From NCBI RefSeq assembly GCF_000424685.1, contig NZ_AUKJ01000008.1:1-49459 (forward strand): a DNA stretch of 49,459 nucleotides, given 5' to 3'. The stretch is from Methylococcus capsulatus str. Texas = ATCC 19069. Lineage in GTDB: Bacteria; Pseudomonadota; Gammaproteobacteria; Methylococcales; Methylococcaceae. Below the pieces are notes generated by a model. The model worked only from the letters and a program-made list of their open reading frames with translations, was not told where the DNA came from and ran no database searches. The position numbers were made by a program, and so were the translations under genes. Below, in pieces: positions 8,970 to 16,704 of the stretch. Numbering within the stretch: the stretch's first letter is position 1; each line of letters starts with the position of its first letter.

Positions 8970-10124
8970 ATGGTTACACAGCGGGTCACCATCAACGACA
9001 CCACCCTTCGCGACGGCGAGCAGACCGCCGGCGTCGCTTTCACCGCCGAGGAAAAGCTTTCCATAGCTCGTGCGCTGGCTCGGGCCGGCGTGCCGGAAAT
9101 GGAAGTGGGCATTCCCGTCATGGGCGCCGAGGAGCAGGAGGTGATCCGGGCCATCGCCGGCCTGGGACTATCGGCCCGGCTGATGGTCTGGGGCCGGATG
9201 TGCGAGCGGGATCTGGCGGCGGCCGCCGATTGCGGCGCCGATCGGGTGAACCTGTCGATCCCGGTATCGGACATCCATCTCCGCCACAAGGTGAACCGGA
9301 CCCGCGAATGGGTGTTGGCCAGCATCGACCGTTTCGTGAAGCGGGGGCTGGACACCGGTCTGGAGGTCTGTGTCGGGTGTGAGGATGCCTCCCGCGCCGA
9401 TCCCGACTTCATGCTGCAGGTCGCCGAGGCGGCGCAGCGGGCCGGCGCCCGGCGGGTCCGCTTCGCCGACACCCTGGGCCTGCTGGAGCCGATGTCCACC
9501 TTCGAGCGCATCCGCCGGCTGGCCGTGGCCACCGATCTGGAAATCGAGATGCACGCCCACAACGACTTCGGGCTGGCGACGGCCAACACCCTGATGGCGG
9601 TGCAGGCCGGGGCGAGCCATGTGAACACCACGGTCAACGGCCTGGGGGAGCGGGCCGGGAACGCGGCCATCGAGGAAACCGTGATGGCTCTGCACCAGCT
9701 CTATGGCGTCGATACCGGCATCGCCGTCGATCATTTCCCGGAGATTTCCGGACTGGTGGCGGCCGCCTCCGGCCGGCCGGTGGCCGCGAACAAGAGCATC
9801 GTCGGCGAGGCCGTGTTCACCCATGAGGCCGGCATCCATGTCGACGGTCTGCTCAAGAACCTCATCAACTACCAGGGCGTGGATCCGAAGGATCTGGGCC
9901 GTGAGCACCGTCTGGTGCTGGGCAAGCATTCCGGTACCCACGCGGTGAAGCGGAGCTTCCGCCAGCTCGGGATCGAGCTAAGCGAAACGGACGCCGGCAG
10001 GCTGCTCAAGCGCATCCGCATCCACGCCAGCCAGACCAAGCGCCCGCCCAGCGAGACCGAACTGAAGCTGTTCTACGCCGAAACCTCGGTGTCGTTCCAG
10101 CCGCGTCCGGGTCTTTTCGGCTGA
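8970..10124 (+). CDS. nifV: Homocitrate synthase NifV
   Basis: NifV condenses acetyl-CoA and 2-oxoglutarate to R-homocitrate, the organic ligand of the FeMo cofactor. The 384-residue protein has the signature NDTTLRDGEQTAG at the N-terminus, metal-binding HAHND, the GLGERAGNA loop and the HEAGIHVDG motif of the DRE-TIM family. NifV rather than LeuA is supported by the short C-terminus without a leucine-binding domain and by the nif context. ATG 8970 was preferred over GTG 8958, which overlaps fdx; GAGG lies about five bases upstream. Its place directly after fdx ties the Isc machinery to nitrogenase cofactor synthesis. Confidence 0.94.
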   Translation: MVTQRVTINDTTLRDGEQTAGVAFTAEEKLSIARALARAGVPEMEVGIPVMGAEEQEVIRAIAGLGLSARLMVWGRMCERDLAAAADCGADRVNLSIPVSDIHLRHKVNRTREWVLASIDRFVKRGLDTGLEVCVGCEDASRADPDFMLQVAEAAQRAGARRVRFADTLGLLEPMSTFERIRRLAVATDLEIEMHAHNDFGLATANTLMAVQAGASHVNTTVNGLGERAGNAAIEETVMALHQLYGVDTGIAVDHFPEISGLVAAASGRPVAANKSIVGEAVFTHEAGIHVDGLLKNLINYQGVDPKDLGREHRLVLGKHSGTHAVKRSFRQLGIELSETDAGRLLKRIRIHASQTKRPPSETELKLFYAETSVSFQPRPGLFG

Positions 10125-10170
10125 GACGCGGGACCGGCAATGTAACAAACCTGAAGGGTAAGGAATCATC

Positions 10171-10509
10171 ATGAATCCGGTTTTGCAGCGCCTACAAAGT
10201 TTTTCCGCGGCCGAGGAATTCCTCGATTTCTTCGGCGTGGAATACGAGCCCTCGGTCGTGCACGTCAATCGGCTGCACATCCTGAAGCGTTTCAACCAGT
10301 ACCTGAACCGCAGCCCCGTCCCGGACGACATGGACGAGGCCAATGCCATGGCGACCTGCAAGGCGCTGTTGAAACAGGCCCACGACGACTTCGTGAAGTC
10401 CACGGCGGCCCAGGAGAAGGTCTTCAAGGTGTTCCAGGATCAGGATGGCAAGAGCATCTCGCTGGACAGCTTGAAGGCCAGCCTGGCCACGCGCGGCCAG
10501 CGGGCCTGA
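10171..10509 (+). CDS. nifW: Nitrogenase-stabilising/protective protein NifW
   Basis: NifW binds the MoFe protein and is linked to oxygen protection or maturation of nitrogenase. The 112-residue sequence has the family core [15 protein letters not shown] … [17 protein letters not shown], recognisable as NifW. It is preceded by AAGGAA and follows nifV by 46 bases without a separate sigma-54 promoter that I can see, so it is likely part of the same transcript. Confidence 0.93.
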   Translation: MNPVLQRLQSFSAAEEFLDFFGVEYEPSVVHVNRLHILKRFNQYLNRSPVPDDMDEANAMATCKALLKQAHDDFVKSTAAQEKVFKVFQDQDGKSISLDSLKASLATRGQRA

Positions 10510-10516
10510 GATTTCG

Positions 10517-10580
10517 CCCTTCTCCCCCTGCGGGAAGGGAAAGTGTGCGGACGAGTGCCGCGGGTCCCCGGTGAGGGGAC
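10517..10580. repeat. REP-like palindromic intergenic element, copy A
   Basis: There are two neighbouring hairpins in the gap after nifW: CCCTTC…GAAGGG (10517-10539) and a perfect 6-bp GTCCCC-GGTGA-GGGGAC (10564-10580). Pyrimidine-rich then purine-rich arms of this type recur in two other gaps of the same operon (11821-11923 and 15745-15791). No gene or promoter is evident here. Confidence 0.5.
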
Positions 10581-10612
10581 CGACGACGATTCAACAAAGG
10601 AGAGGACTTTTC

Positions 10613-10939
10613 ATGCCAAAACCCAGTAAACACGTCTTCGTCTGCGCCCAGACCCGTCCGCCCGGCCATCCGCGCGGTTCCTGCGGCCAGCTCGGTTCCA
10701 CGGCGGTATTCCAGACCTTCATGCAGCAGTTCGAGGCCGGCCAGCTCTACGGCCAGTTCGCGCTGACCAGCACCGGCTGCCTGGGCACCTGCGATCTCGG
10801 GCCGACCGTCCTGGTCTATCCGGAGGGCGTGATGTATTCCAAGGTGAGTCCGGCAGACGTGTCCGAGATCATCGAAGAACATCTGAAGAACGGCCGGCCG
10901 GTCGAAAGGCTGCTCGCCCCGGCCGCGCTCTGGAGCTGA
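10613..10939 (+). CDS. Thioredoxin-fold [2Fe-2S] ferredoxin (Shethna-I/Clostridium type)
   Basis: This small electron-transfer protein belongs to the thioredoxin-like ferredoxin family, related to the NuoE/HoxE cluster domain. It has 108 residues with ligands C11, C24, C56 and C60 (FVCAQTR, RGSCG, TGCLGTCDLGP). Family members are found in nitrogen fixers such as Azotobacter. The ATG at 10613 follows a strong AAAGGAGAGG site; an upstream in-frame start at 10571 lies in the palindromic gap and was rejected. It is probably a nitrogenase-linked electron carrier; the partner is unknown. Confidence 0.87.
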   Translation: MPKPSKHVFVCAQTRPPGHPRGSCGQLGSTAVFQTFMQQFEAGQLYGQFALTSTGCLGTCDLGPTVLVYPEGVMYSKVSPADVSEIIEEHLKNGRPVERLLAPAALWS

Positions 10940-10952
10940 CGGGAGCCGGACG

Positions 10953-11441
10953 ATGACCGCCAGCGCCGATCCCCTGCGCTCGTTCTACGCCGGCGAGGTA
11001 CCCGCCCAGGTGGGAGTCCTCCTGGAGCAGGCGATGAGCGCCTATGCCGACACCGAGCAGGCCGAGGCCTACTTGCGGCAGGCGCACGCCGCGGCGCCCG
11101 AGGCCTTGTCGGTCTATTTCTCGATGTACAAATTCTATTTCTACAAGGGACGCCTGGCCGATGCCGAGCGGGTCGTGCGGATGGCGCTGGAGGCGGCGGC
11201 GCTGCAAGGCGGTTTTCCGAACGACATCGAGGCATTGACGCCGGCCACCGTCGACTGGCAGCGCTACGACGCGCCGCAGCATTTCTACCTGTTCTCGCTC
11301 AAGGCGCTGGCCTTCATCCGCCTGCGCAGGGGCGACAGGGAAGACTGCGAACGCCTGTTGGCCAAGCTGGGCGAACTGGACCGGACCGACAGTGTCGGCG
11401 CCTCCGTGATCCGGGCCTTTGCGGATGGGAGCGCGGCCTGA
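10953..11441 (+). CDS. TPR-like protein of the nif-linked operon
   Basis: This 162-residue soluble protein has alternating helical blocks with tetratricopeptide-like spacing (AEAYLRQAHAAAPEALSVYF, then FYKGRLADAERVVRMALEAA, then LKALAFIRLRRGDREDCERLL). These suggest three to four TPR-type helical repeats and a scaffold role. No catalytic motif or cysteine cluster is seen. It starts 13 bases after the thioredoxin-fold ferredoxin and the two are probably co-translated. I recognise similar proteins from nif gene neighbourhoods but cannot assign a function. Confidence 0.75.
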   Translation: MTASADPLRSFYAGEVPAQVGVLLEQAMSAYADTEQAEAYLRQAHAAAPEALSVYFSMYKFYFYKGRLADAERVVRMALEAAALQGGFPNDIEALTPATVDWQRYDAPQHFYLFSLKALAFIRLRRGDREDCERLLAKLGELDRTDSVGASVIRAFADGSAA

Positions 11442-11496
11442 CCGGACTTTTGGAATTTTTTACACCCACCAAGACACACACTTGAGAGGACGTCAC

Positions 11497-11805
11497 ATGT
11501 CTATCCTGACCATCCAGCCTTCCGGAAAAACCGTCGAGACCCGGGAAGGCGCATCCCTGCTCGAACTCATCATGGAAGCCGGCGAGGCCATCATGCACAA
11601 GTGTGGAGGCAACGCGCAGTGCGGCTCCTGCCACATCTTCGTGCAGGCGGGGCGCAAGAGCGTTTCCAGGATCGGCGCCGAAGAGAACGCCCGGCTCGAC
11701 ACCATCGTCGGCGTCGGTTCCAAGTCCCGTCTGGCGTGTCAGGCCAAAGTCACCGGCGAGGAGGACATCACCGTCGAACTGCTGGGCTTCGCGTCCGGCC
11801 TGTAA
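11497..11805 (+). CDS. Plant-type [2Fe-2S] ferredoxin, nif-linked
   Basis: This 102-residue ferredoxin has ligands C36, C42, C45 and C81 (HKCGGNAQCGSCHIF, RLACQAKV). The C-x5-C-x2-C spacing equals that of the Isc/adrenodoxin class, but the protein is shorter than Fdx and diverged from it. It could reduce nitrogenase components or protect nitrogenase in the manner of Shethna II; these are inferences. ATG 11497 was chosen because GAGAGG lies about ten bases upstream and the family N-terminus starts there. It is the third [2Fe-2S] ferredoxin gene in 3.2 kb. Confidence 0.88.
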   Translation: MSILTIQPSGKTVETREGASLLELIMEAGEAIMHKCGGNAQCGSCHIFVQAGRKSVSRIGAEENARLDTIVGVGSKSRLACQAKVTGEEDITVELLGFASGL

Positions 11806-11820
11806 GTAGTGCGTTCCACA

Positions 11821-11923
11821 CCTTCTCCTTTCGGGAAAGCCGGCGAAATCTCAGCCATCATCCCCTGCCGGGGACGAAGCGACTGGCGATTGGGCGGCAT
11901 CGTCCCGGAAGGAGGGGTGAGGG
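11821..11923. repeat. REP-like palindromic intergenic element, copy B
   Basis: Outer arms CCTTCTCCTTTCGGGA (11821-11836) and TCCCGGAAGGAGG (11903-11915) are nearly complementary. An inner perfect hairpin TCCCC-TGCC-GGGGA lies at 11861-11874. The element fills most of the gap before the glutaredoxin gene and looks like a short mobile or BIME-type repeat. Confidence 0.5.
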
Positions 11924-11956
11924 CGAAAATTTCCTTCCAGTCCCAGAGGCACGTCC

Positions 11957-12289
11957 ATGAGCACCATCGAAGACACCATCCGCGACCAGATCGCCAAACA
12001 TCCGGTCCTTCTCTACATGAAGGGCGTGCCGGAGATGCCGCAGTGCGGCTTCTCGGCCAAGGCCGTGTCCTGCCTGCAGGCGGCCGGCGTACCGTTCGCC
12101 TATGTGAACGTCCTGGCGGCCCCCTCGATCCGGGAGACGCTGCCGAGCGTATCGCAATGGCCGACTTTTCCTCAGCTCTTCGTCGGCGGTGAGCTGGTCG
12201 GCGGCAGTGACATCGTCAGCGAACTCGCGGCGAGCGGTGAGCTGAAGACCCTCCTCGAGGCGGCCGCGGCCGGTCAGGCGCAAGGCTAG
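11957..12289 (+). CDS. Monothiol CGFS glutaredoxin (Grx4/GrxD type)
   Basis: This 110-residue monothiol glutaredoxin has the CGFS motif at C30 (MPQCGFSAKAV), the WPTFPQLFVGGELVGGSDI glutathione and cis-Pro region and family-standard length. Such proteins bind a glutathione-ligated [2Fe-2S] cluster and pass it on, often as a complex with a BolA protein. The next gene, five bases downstream, encodes such a BolA. Placement in a nif-type operon suggests a cluster carrier dedicated to nitrogen fixation. Confidence 0.93.
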   Translation: MSTIEDTIRDQIAKHPVLLYMKGVPEMPQCGFSAKAVSCLQAAGVPFAYVNVLAAPSIRETLPSVSQWPTFPQLFVGGELVGGSDIVSELAASGELKTLLEAAAAGQAQG

Positions 12290-12294
12290 AGTCC

Positions 12295-12543
12295 ATGGAA
12301 ATCGACGAAGTCCGCACCCTCATCGAAGCGGGTATCCCCGGCTGCGAAGTCCGGGTGGAAGGCGAGGGCTGTAATTTCTCCGTAGTGGTCATCGGCGAGG
12401 CCTTCGAGGGGCTCAGCCCCGTAAAGCGCCAGCAACGGGTCCTGGCCGCCGTCAGCGAGCCCTTGTCCACCGGCGCCTTGCACGCCATCAGCATGAAGGT
12501 CTACACGCCGGCGGAATGGAGTCGGCAGGCCGGTTCCGCTTGA
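12295..12543 (+). CDS. BolA/IbaG-family protein
   Basis: This 82-residue protein has the BolA fold pattern: the EGEGCNFSVVVIGEAFEGLSPVKRQQRV helix-turn region and the C-terminal ALHAISMKVYTPAEW signature. The C26 position in GEGCNF is typical of IbaG/BolA2-type cluster-ligand regions. Known BolA proteins form [2Fe-2S] heterodimers with CGFS glutaredoxins; the glutaredoxin gene is immediately upstream. Functional pairing is inferred from adjacency and family knowledge. Confidence 0.88.
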   Translation: MEIDEVRTLIEAGIPGCEVRVEGEGCNFSVVVIGEAFEGLSPVKRQQRVLAAVSEPLSTGALHAISMKVYTPAEWSRQAGSA

Positions 12544-12563
12544 GTTCAACCAGGAGACGAGCC

Positions 12564-12797
12564 ATGCCGTTATACGATTTCCACTGCCGCGACTGCGGCC
12601 AGACCACCGAATTGCTCATCAAGGCCAGTGACACGCCGCTCTGCCCGCATTGCGGCAGCGGCGCCATGGAGAAGCAGTTGGCTCAGATCGCGCCGCACAT
12701 GAAGACGCCCGGACTGATCCAGAAGGCCCGTGCCCAGGCCGCCAGGGAGGGGCACTTCAGCAATTACAAACCGTCCGAGCGTCCGCGCTTGAAATGA
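12564..12797 (+). CDS. FmdB-like zinc-ribbon regulatory protein
   Basis: This 77-residue protein has an N-terminal zinc ribbon (MPLYDFHCRDCG … CPHCGSG) characteristic of the FmdB family, followed by a basic, probably disordered tail. The biochemical role of the family is not established. The ATG at 12564 is preceded by CAGGAGACGA. It lies between bolA and the AAA gene, all co-directional. Confidence 0.85.
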   Translation: MPLYDFHCRDCGQTTELLIKASDTPLCPHCGSGAMEKQLAQIAPHMKTPGLIQKARAQAAREGHFSNYKPSERPRLK

Positions 12798-12827
12798 CCC
12801 ATCGAACCCTGGGGCGAGGGCAGTGCC

Positions 12828-14540
12828 GTGAAACTTCAGATCGAAAAGCCTTATGTCGAAGCCATGGTCACCGAGTTCCCGCGTCTGGCAGGGCTGCAGG
12901 ACCAGCTGCGGTTCGGGAACAAAGCGGAGATCGCCTTCGCCCAGCTGGAGAATGCCGAGGTCAATTTCCTGCGCAACCTGTACGAGGAGGCCGGTCCGGA
13001 CTTGAAGCAGCGGGCGGTAGAGATTGCGGTACTGCAAAAAGCGCTCAACGACGATGGGGTACGCTTCGAGGCGAACGAATTGGAGCAGGCGGTGCCCGCC
13101 ATCGCCCGCTATCTCGCGACCGATGCCATTCGCGGCTGGGTGTTCACGGCCAACGTCACCAACCGGCCCTTGCCTTACGTCGTCACCCGGCTCGATTACA
13201 TTCCGGAATCGAACGACGAGACCGGGAAGATCATCATCGAACTGAAGGCCAACGCCAAGGGCAGTCTCGCCACGGTCGCGCTGCGGATCACCGCCAGCGA
13301 TGTCGCCGGGCGCACCGTGGGGGAGATCTTCGCCGCCAAGGGATTCCTCAAGGAGACGCCCGCGCTGATCGACGACTACGATCGCATCACCGCCCGCTAT
13401 TTCGACTGGCGCGCCCGCTACGGCGCCCAGTTTGCAGGGCAGGGTGTCGGTTTCTACGCCGAGGATCCGGCCGCCACCCACCGCGACACCGACTGGTCGC
13501 GCAAGGATGTGGTGGTGCTGTCCTCGGGCGGTGGCAGCGCTCGGCTGGTGAACGACGAAGGCATCCTCACCCAGCGGGCGCTGACCCTCGATGCCACGGG
13601 CGACATTCTGGGGCCGTATCTGCGCAAAGCGGCCAAAAGCAACCGCTACGACGCCGAGGATGAAGTCCAGGAGTTGCAGGACGCGATGCCGGAAGGGCTG
13701 TTCACCCAGCTTCCGGTGCATCCCTACATCCTGATGTTCCATCTGGAGCTGCATCATTATCTGTGGGTGCATGTGGAGGACATCGCTCCCTACGAATACC
13801 GGCCGGACTTGAAGCGCAAGCTGGTATTGCCGGAGGAGCAGACCGACCTGATCGACATCCTCACCGCCGAGATGGACGTGCTGATGGATGACATCGTGGC
13901 TGGCAAGTCCGGCGGCACCACCGTGCTTTGTGCGGGTCCCCCGGGCGTCGGCAAGACCCTCACCGCCGAGGTCTATTCCGAGATCATCCGGCGTCCGCTG
14001 TACCGGGTGCATTCCGGTCAGCTCGGTCTCAACGTGGCGGCGATGGAAACCTCGCTGAAGGACGTGCTGACCCGGGCGCAGCGCTGGGGCGCCGTCATGC
14101 TGATCGACGAGGCGGATGTCTACATCAAGCGCCGCGACGACGACATCACCATGAACGCGGTGGTCGGCGTGTTCCTGCGGGTGCTGGAATATTTCAACGG
14201 CCTGCTGTTCCTGACCACCAACCGGGTGGACGACATCGACGAGGCCATCGTCTCCCGTTGCATCGCCCTCATCAAGTTCCATCCGCCCGAACGGGAGGAC
14301 CGCTGCAAGATCTGGCGGGTCATGACCGAGCAGTTCGCACTGGCGGTGGACGAGGCCCTGATCGGCCAACTGGCGGACGCTTTTCCGGCTGCCACGGGAC
14401 GCGATATCAAAGGCTTGGCCAAACTGGTGGCCAAATATTGCTCGCACAAGCAGGCCGCGCCCAGCCTGGAGGTGTTCAAGCGCTGCTCGATCTTCCGCGG
14501 CATGGATCTCGGGATGGCTGAAGGGGACCGCGATGGGTGA
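12828..14540 (+). CDS. AAA ATPase with unique N-terminal region, nif-linked
   Basis: This 570-residue protein has a C-terminal AAA domain with Walker A GPPGVGKT at 370-377, Walker B MLIDEAD at 424-430, sensor-1 LTTNRVDDID and an arginine-finger-like SRCIALIKF region. The first 330 or so residues match no domain I recognise. AAA domains with the YIKRRDDD loop resemble disassembly or remodelling ATPases, so a nitrogenase or Fe-S remodelling chaperone is a reasonable guess. The GTG start is preceded by GCGAGGG. The stop overlaps the next small gene by eight bases, suggesting a partner protein. Confidence 0.85.
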   Translation: MKLQIEKPYVEAMVTEFPRLAGLQDQLRFGNKAEIAFAQLENAEVNFLRNLYEEAGPDLKQRAVEIAVLQKALNDDGVRFEANELEQAVPAIARYLATDAIRGWVFTANVTNRPLPYVVTRLDYIPESNDETGKIIIELKANAKGSLATVALRITASDVAGRTVGEIFAAKGFLKETPALIDDYDRITARYFDWRARYGAQFAGQGVGFYAEDPAATHRDTDWSRKDVVVLSSGGGSARLVNDEGILTQRALTLDATGDILGPYLRKAAKSNRYDAEDEVQELQDAMPEGLFTQLPVHPYILMFHLELHHYLWVHVEDIAPYEYRPDLKRKLVLPEEQTDLIDILTAEMDVLMDDIVAGKSGGTTVLCAGPPGVGKTLTAEVYSEIIRRPLYRVHSGQLGLNVAAMETSLKDVLTRAQRWGAVMLIDEADVYIKRRDDDITMNAVVGVFLRVLEYFNGLLFLTTNRVDDIDEAIVSRCIALIKFHPPEREDRCKIWRVMTEQFALAVDEALIGQLADAFPAATGRDIKGLAKLVAKYCSHKQAAPSLEVFKRCSIFRGMDLGMAEGDRDG

Positions 14541-14784
14541 ACGTTTCGTCGTCGCAGAGATGAACACCCATCACTTCATGTTCCGAGGGGCCGGCGCCAC
14601 GGCGGAGGCGGCCCGCCGGGCGCTGCTCAAGGCCTGGGCCGCACATCGCAGCGCGCTGCTGGCGCTGTACCCGGAGCGGGAAGGCAGCCTTCCCGAAGCC
14701 GAAAGGATGGAAGAGCATTTCAGGATTCATTACCTGGAATTCGAAGCGGACGCCGGATACCGTTGGCCGGACCGGCTGGTGTAA
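14533..14784 (+). CDS. Small protein of unknown function coupled to the AAA gene
   Basis: This 83-residue soluble protein starts within the last eight bases of the AAA ATPase gene, so it is probably translationally coupled. It has no cysteine and no membrane segment. Predicted helices at 22-45 and an acidic aromatic C-terminus (EHFRIHYLEFEADAGYRW) are the only features visible. It could be an adaptor of the ATPase; that is inference from overlap only. Confidence 0.75.
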   Translation: MGERFVVAEMNTHHFMFRGAGATAEAARRALLKAWAAHRSALLALYPEREGSLPEAERMEEHFRIHYLEFEADAGYRWPDRLV

Positions 14785-14805
14785 TGGAACAGGATCGAAC
14801 CCACC

Positions 14806-15483
14806 ATGAACTATGCCTTCCCACCCGCTCCCGTGATCACCCTCGACGCCATGTCGAGCAAGCCGTTTCCGGTGCGCCGCATTTTTTGCCTCGCCCACAA
14901 TTACCCTGAATCCGGCCGGGAAGCGGTCAAGCCCGCCGAGCCGGGCTTCTTCCTGAAGCCAGCCGGCGCCATCCTCCAGAACAATGCCGTGCTGCCGTAT
15001 CCGCCCGGCACCGGCGCCCTGTGTCCCGAGGCGGAAATGGTGGTGGCACTGCACAAGGGCGGCCGCAACATTCCCGCGGACAGGGTCGATCACGAGTATG
15101 TGTTCGGCTATGCCGTGGGTCTGGACATGACCCTGCGCGATGCGCTCGATCACGCCATCGCCCAGGGCCTGCCCTGGGACAAGGCCAAATCGTTCGACCA
15201 TTCCTCGCCATGCTCGGCGATCACGCCGGAGTTCTACGCCGGCAACATCGCCAGCGGCAGGATCGAGCTCAAGGTCAACGGCGAGGTCCGGCAGAGCGGC
15301 AACGTGGCCGATATGCTGTGGAAGGTGCCCGAGACGGTGCATTATCTTTCCACCCGGATGGAGCTGTTCCCCGGCGACCTCATCTACACCGGCTCGTCGG
15401 GTCTGGCCGGTCCGGTGTTCCAGGGCGACGTGATCGAGGCCACCGTCGCGGGATTGGAGCCCTTGATCATCACCATCGGATAG
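14806..15483 (+). CDS. Fumarylacetoacetate hydrolase-fold protein
   Basis: This 225-residue member of the FAH superfamily includes C-C bond hydrolases, oxaloacetate decarboxylases and isomerases. Visible features are the IFCLAHNYPES start, FFLKPAGAI, the metal-binding PEAEMVVAL block (E-x-E) and GLDMTLRDAL, LPWDKAKSFDHSSP and GDLIYTGSSGLAGPV, which parallels the GTPxGVG loop but with altered residues. The substrate is unknown. A role in homocitrate or oxoacid metabolism for nitrogenase is possible because of location; nothing in the sequence proves it. Confidence 0.88.
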   Translation: MNYAFPPAPVITLDAMSSKPFPVRRIFCLAHNYPESGREAVKPAEPGFFLKPAGAILQNNAVLPYPPGTGALCPEAEMVVALHKGGRNIPADRVDHEYVFGYAVGLDMTLRDALDHAIAQGLPWDKAKSFDHSSPCSAITPEFYAGNIASGRIELKVNGEVRQSGNVADMLWKVPETVHYLSTRMELFPGDLIYTGSSGLAGPVFQGDVIEATVAGLEPLIITIG

Positions 15484-15494
15484 CGGAGGTAGCC

Positions 15495-15734
15495 ATGCAG
15501 GTGACGACGATCCTGGTCGACGGCGTGCCCAGGGCGGTGGTCCGGCCCAACGACCGCAAGGATCTCGCCCGCTTTCTGCGCAATGGCCGTGCCTATTTCA
15601 CCGCCGACACGCCGGACGCGGAACTGAGCCACCGTCCGGCCGACGAGGCCGAGGCGGCGCGCTGGCGTTCCGCCTACCGCTTGCATCTCGCCTGGGGCGG
15701 CAGCGAGGAATGGTTTTTCGGTGTGCCCTTGTAG
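15495..15734 (+). CDS. Small hypothetical protein, nif-linked operon
   Basis: This 79-residue soluble protein starts 11 bases after the FAH-fold gene behind GCGGAGG. The N-terminal beta-like MQVTTILVDGVPRAVV and the aromatic C-terminus (HLAWGGSEEWFFGVPL) are distinctive. No domain is recognised. Tight spacing and an ordinary ribosome-binding site argue that it is real. Confidence 0.65.
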   Translation: MQVTTILVDGVPRAVVRPNDRKDLARFLRNGRAYFTADTPDAELSHRPADEAEAARWRSAYRLHLAWGGSEEWFFGVPL

Positions 15735-15744
15735 CTTGAAGCCT

Positions 15745-15791
15745 CATCCCCGTTCTCTCTTCCTCTGGAAGAGGGGAAGGGGTGAGGGATG
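15745..15791. repeat. REP-like palindromic intergenic element, copy C
   Basis: Outer arms CATCCC/GGGATG enclose a perfect 7-bp hairpin CTCTTCC-TCT-GGAAGAG (15757-15773). It belongs with copies A and B by its pyrimidine/purine asymmetry and the GGGGTGAGGG segment. It may attenuate transcription between the FAH gene group and the next hypotheticals. Confidence 0.5.
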
Positions 15792-15858
15792 CCTACTTTC
15801 CGAGGCTGATACACACGGATATTCCACTGCATTTTCGTAGATTCGATTGGAGAGACCC

Positions 15859-16179
15859 ATGGCGTTCATCATCACCATCGAGGGCGAGCACGCCGCCCTC
15901 GCGTCGGAAGACGAGATTGCCGACGGCATCGCGGCGGCGCGCGAGGTGTTCGCCCGCAACGAGGCGGATCCGCTGGCCTGCCAGCTTGCCGTGACCAAAC
16001 TGGAGCAGGACGAACTGCTCAACCGCGAAGAAGCCCTGCTGTGCCTGATCTGGGACGAGGCCGAAGAAGCCGCCTTCCGCGCGGTGACCTTGGGCTGGCT
16101 GAGCCGCGCCGTCGACATCAAGCTTGCGGTTCGGGCGGAGTCGGGCGAAGAGGTGGTAGCCGTCCGCCTGACTCATTGA
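15859..16179 (+). CDS. Hypothetical acidic protein, nif-linked operon
   Basis: This 106-residue acidic helical protein (EDEIADGIAAAREVFARNEADPLACQLAVTKLE pattern, split helices) has a single cysteine pair and no membrane segment. The ATG at 15859 follows GGAGAG. No family is recognised. Its position after the palindromic element suggests a final sub-operon of small proteins before the ammonium channel. Confidence 0.65.
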   Translation: MAFIITIEGEHAALASEDEIADGIAAAREVFARNEADPLACQLAVTKLEQDELLNREEALLCLIWDEAEEAAFRAVTLGWLSRAVDIKLAVRAESGEEVVAVRLTH

Positions 16180-16205
16180 ATTCACCTTCACTCGGGAAAA
16201 CTCCC

Positions 16206-16688
16206 ATGATCCATGTCGTCGAGGTAACAAGCCCGGGCAAGGCGAACGCCTGGTTCGCCTTCGACCGGGAGGACTTTTCCCGCAAGGTGAGCGTCGCCAA
16301 GGCACGGGAAGGCCGCGTGATTTTCACCGTGACCAGCCCCCGCCGGTTGCTGGAAGCCGCCGGCCTCACGCCGCAATCCCCCGAAGCCGGGGCCAGCCAC
16401 GGCCCGATATTCGAACTGGCGGAAAAGCACGGCTGGGACACCGACCTGTACCGGGCCGACGATCTCCTGGGGGAAGGCGTCTATGACCCCGAGCCGGTCT
16501 CCGAGTTCGAAGCCTGTGTCGCAACCCTCGCGGAAGGGCTCCACGCCTGCCGGGTCTACCTTTCCGACGAGTCGGCCACCCGCGCCCTTTACGGCGACCC
16601 GTTCTACCAGGGCCGGGAGGGCTTCCCGGCGCACATGGCGCTGCGGGAACAGCTGATCGCGCTGGAAGTCATATCGGACGACCTGTGA
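16206..16688 (+). CDS. Hypothetical protein, nif-linked operon
   Basis: This 160-residue soluble protein begins MIHVVEVTSPGKANAWFAF and is probably alpha/beta. The start ATG lies 26 bases after the previous stop behind CTCGGGAAAACTCC; it has only a moderate ribosome-binding site. It has two cysteines (EACVATL, HACRVYL) without a metal motif. I do not recognise the family. Overlap with the upstream gene in the longer open frame was rejected. Confidence 0.65.
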   Translation: MIHVVEVTSPGKANAWFAFDREDFSRKVSVAKAREGRVIFTVTSPRRLLEAAGLTPQSPEAGASHGPIFELAEKHGWDTDLYRADDLLGEGVYDPEPVSEFEACVATLAEGLHACRVYLSDESATRALYGDPFYQGREGFPAHMALREQLIALEVISDDL

Positions 16689-16704
16689 GCCGGCGGTTCC
16701 ACCG

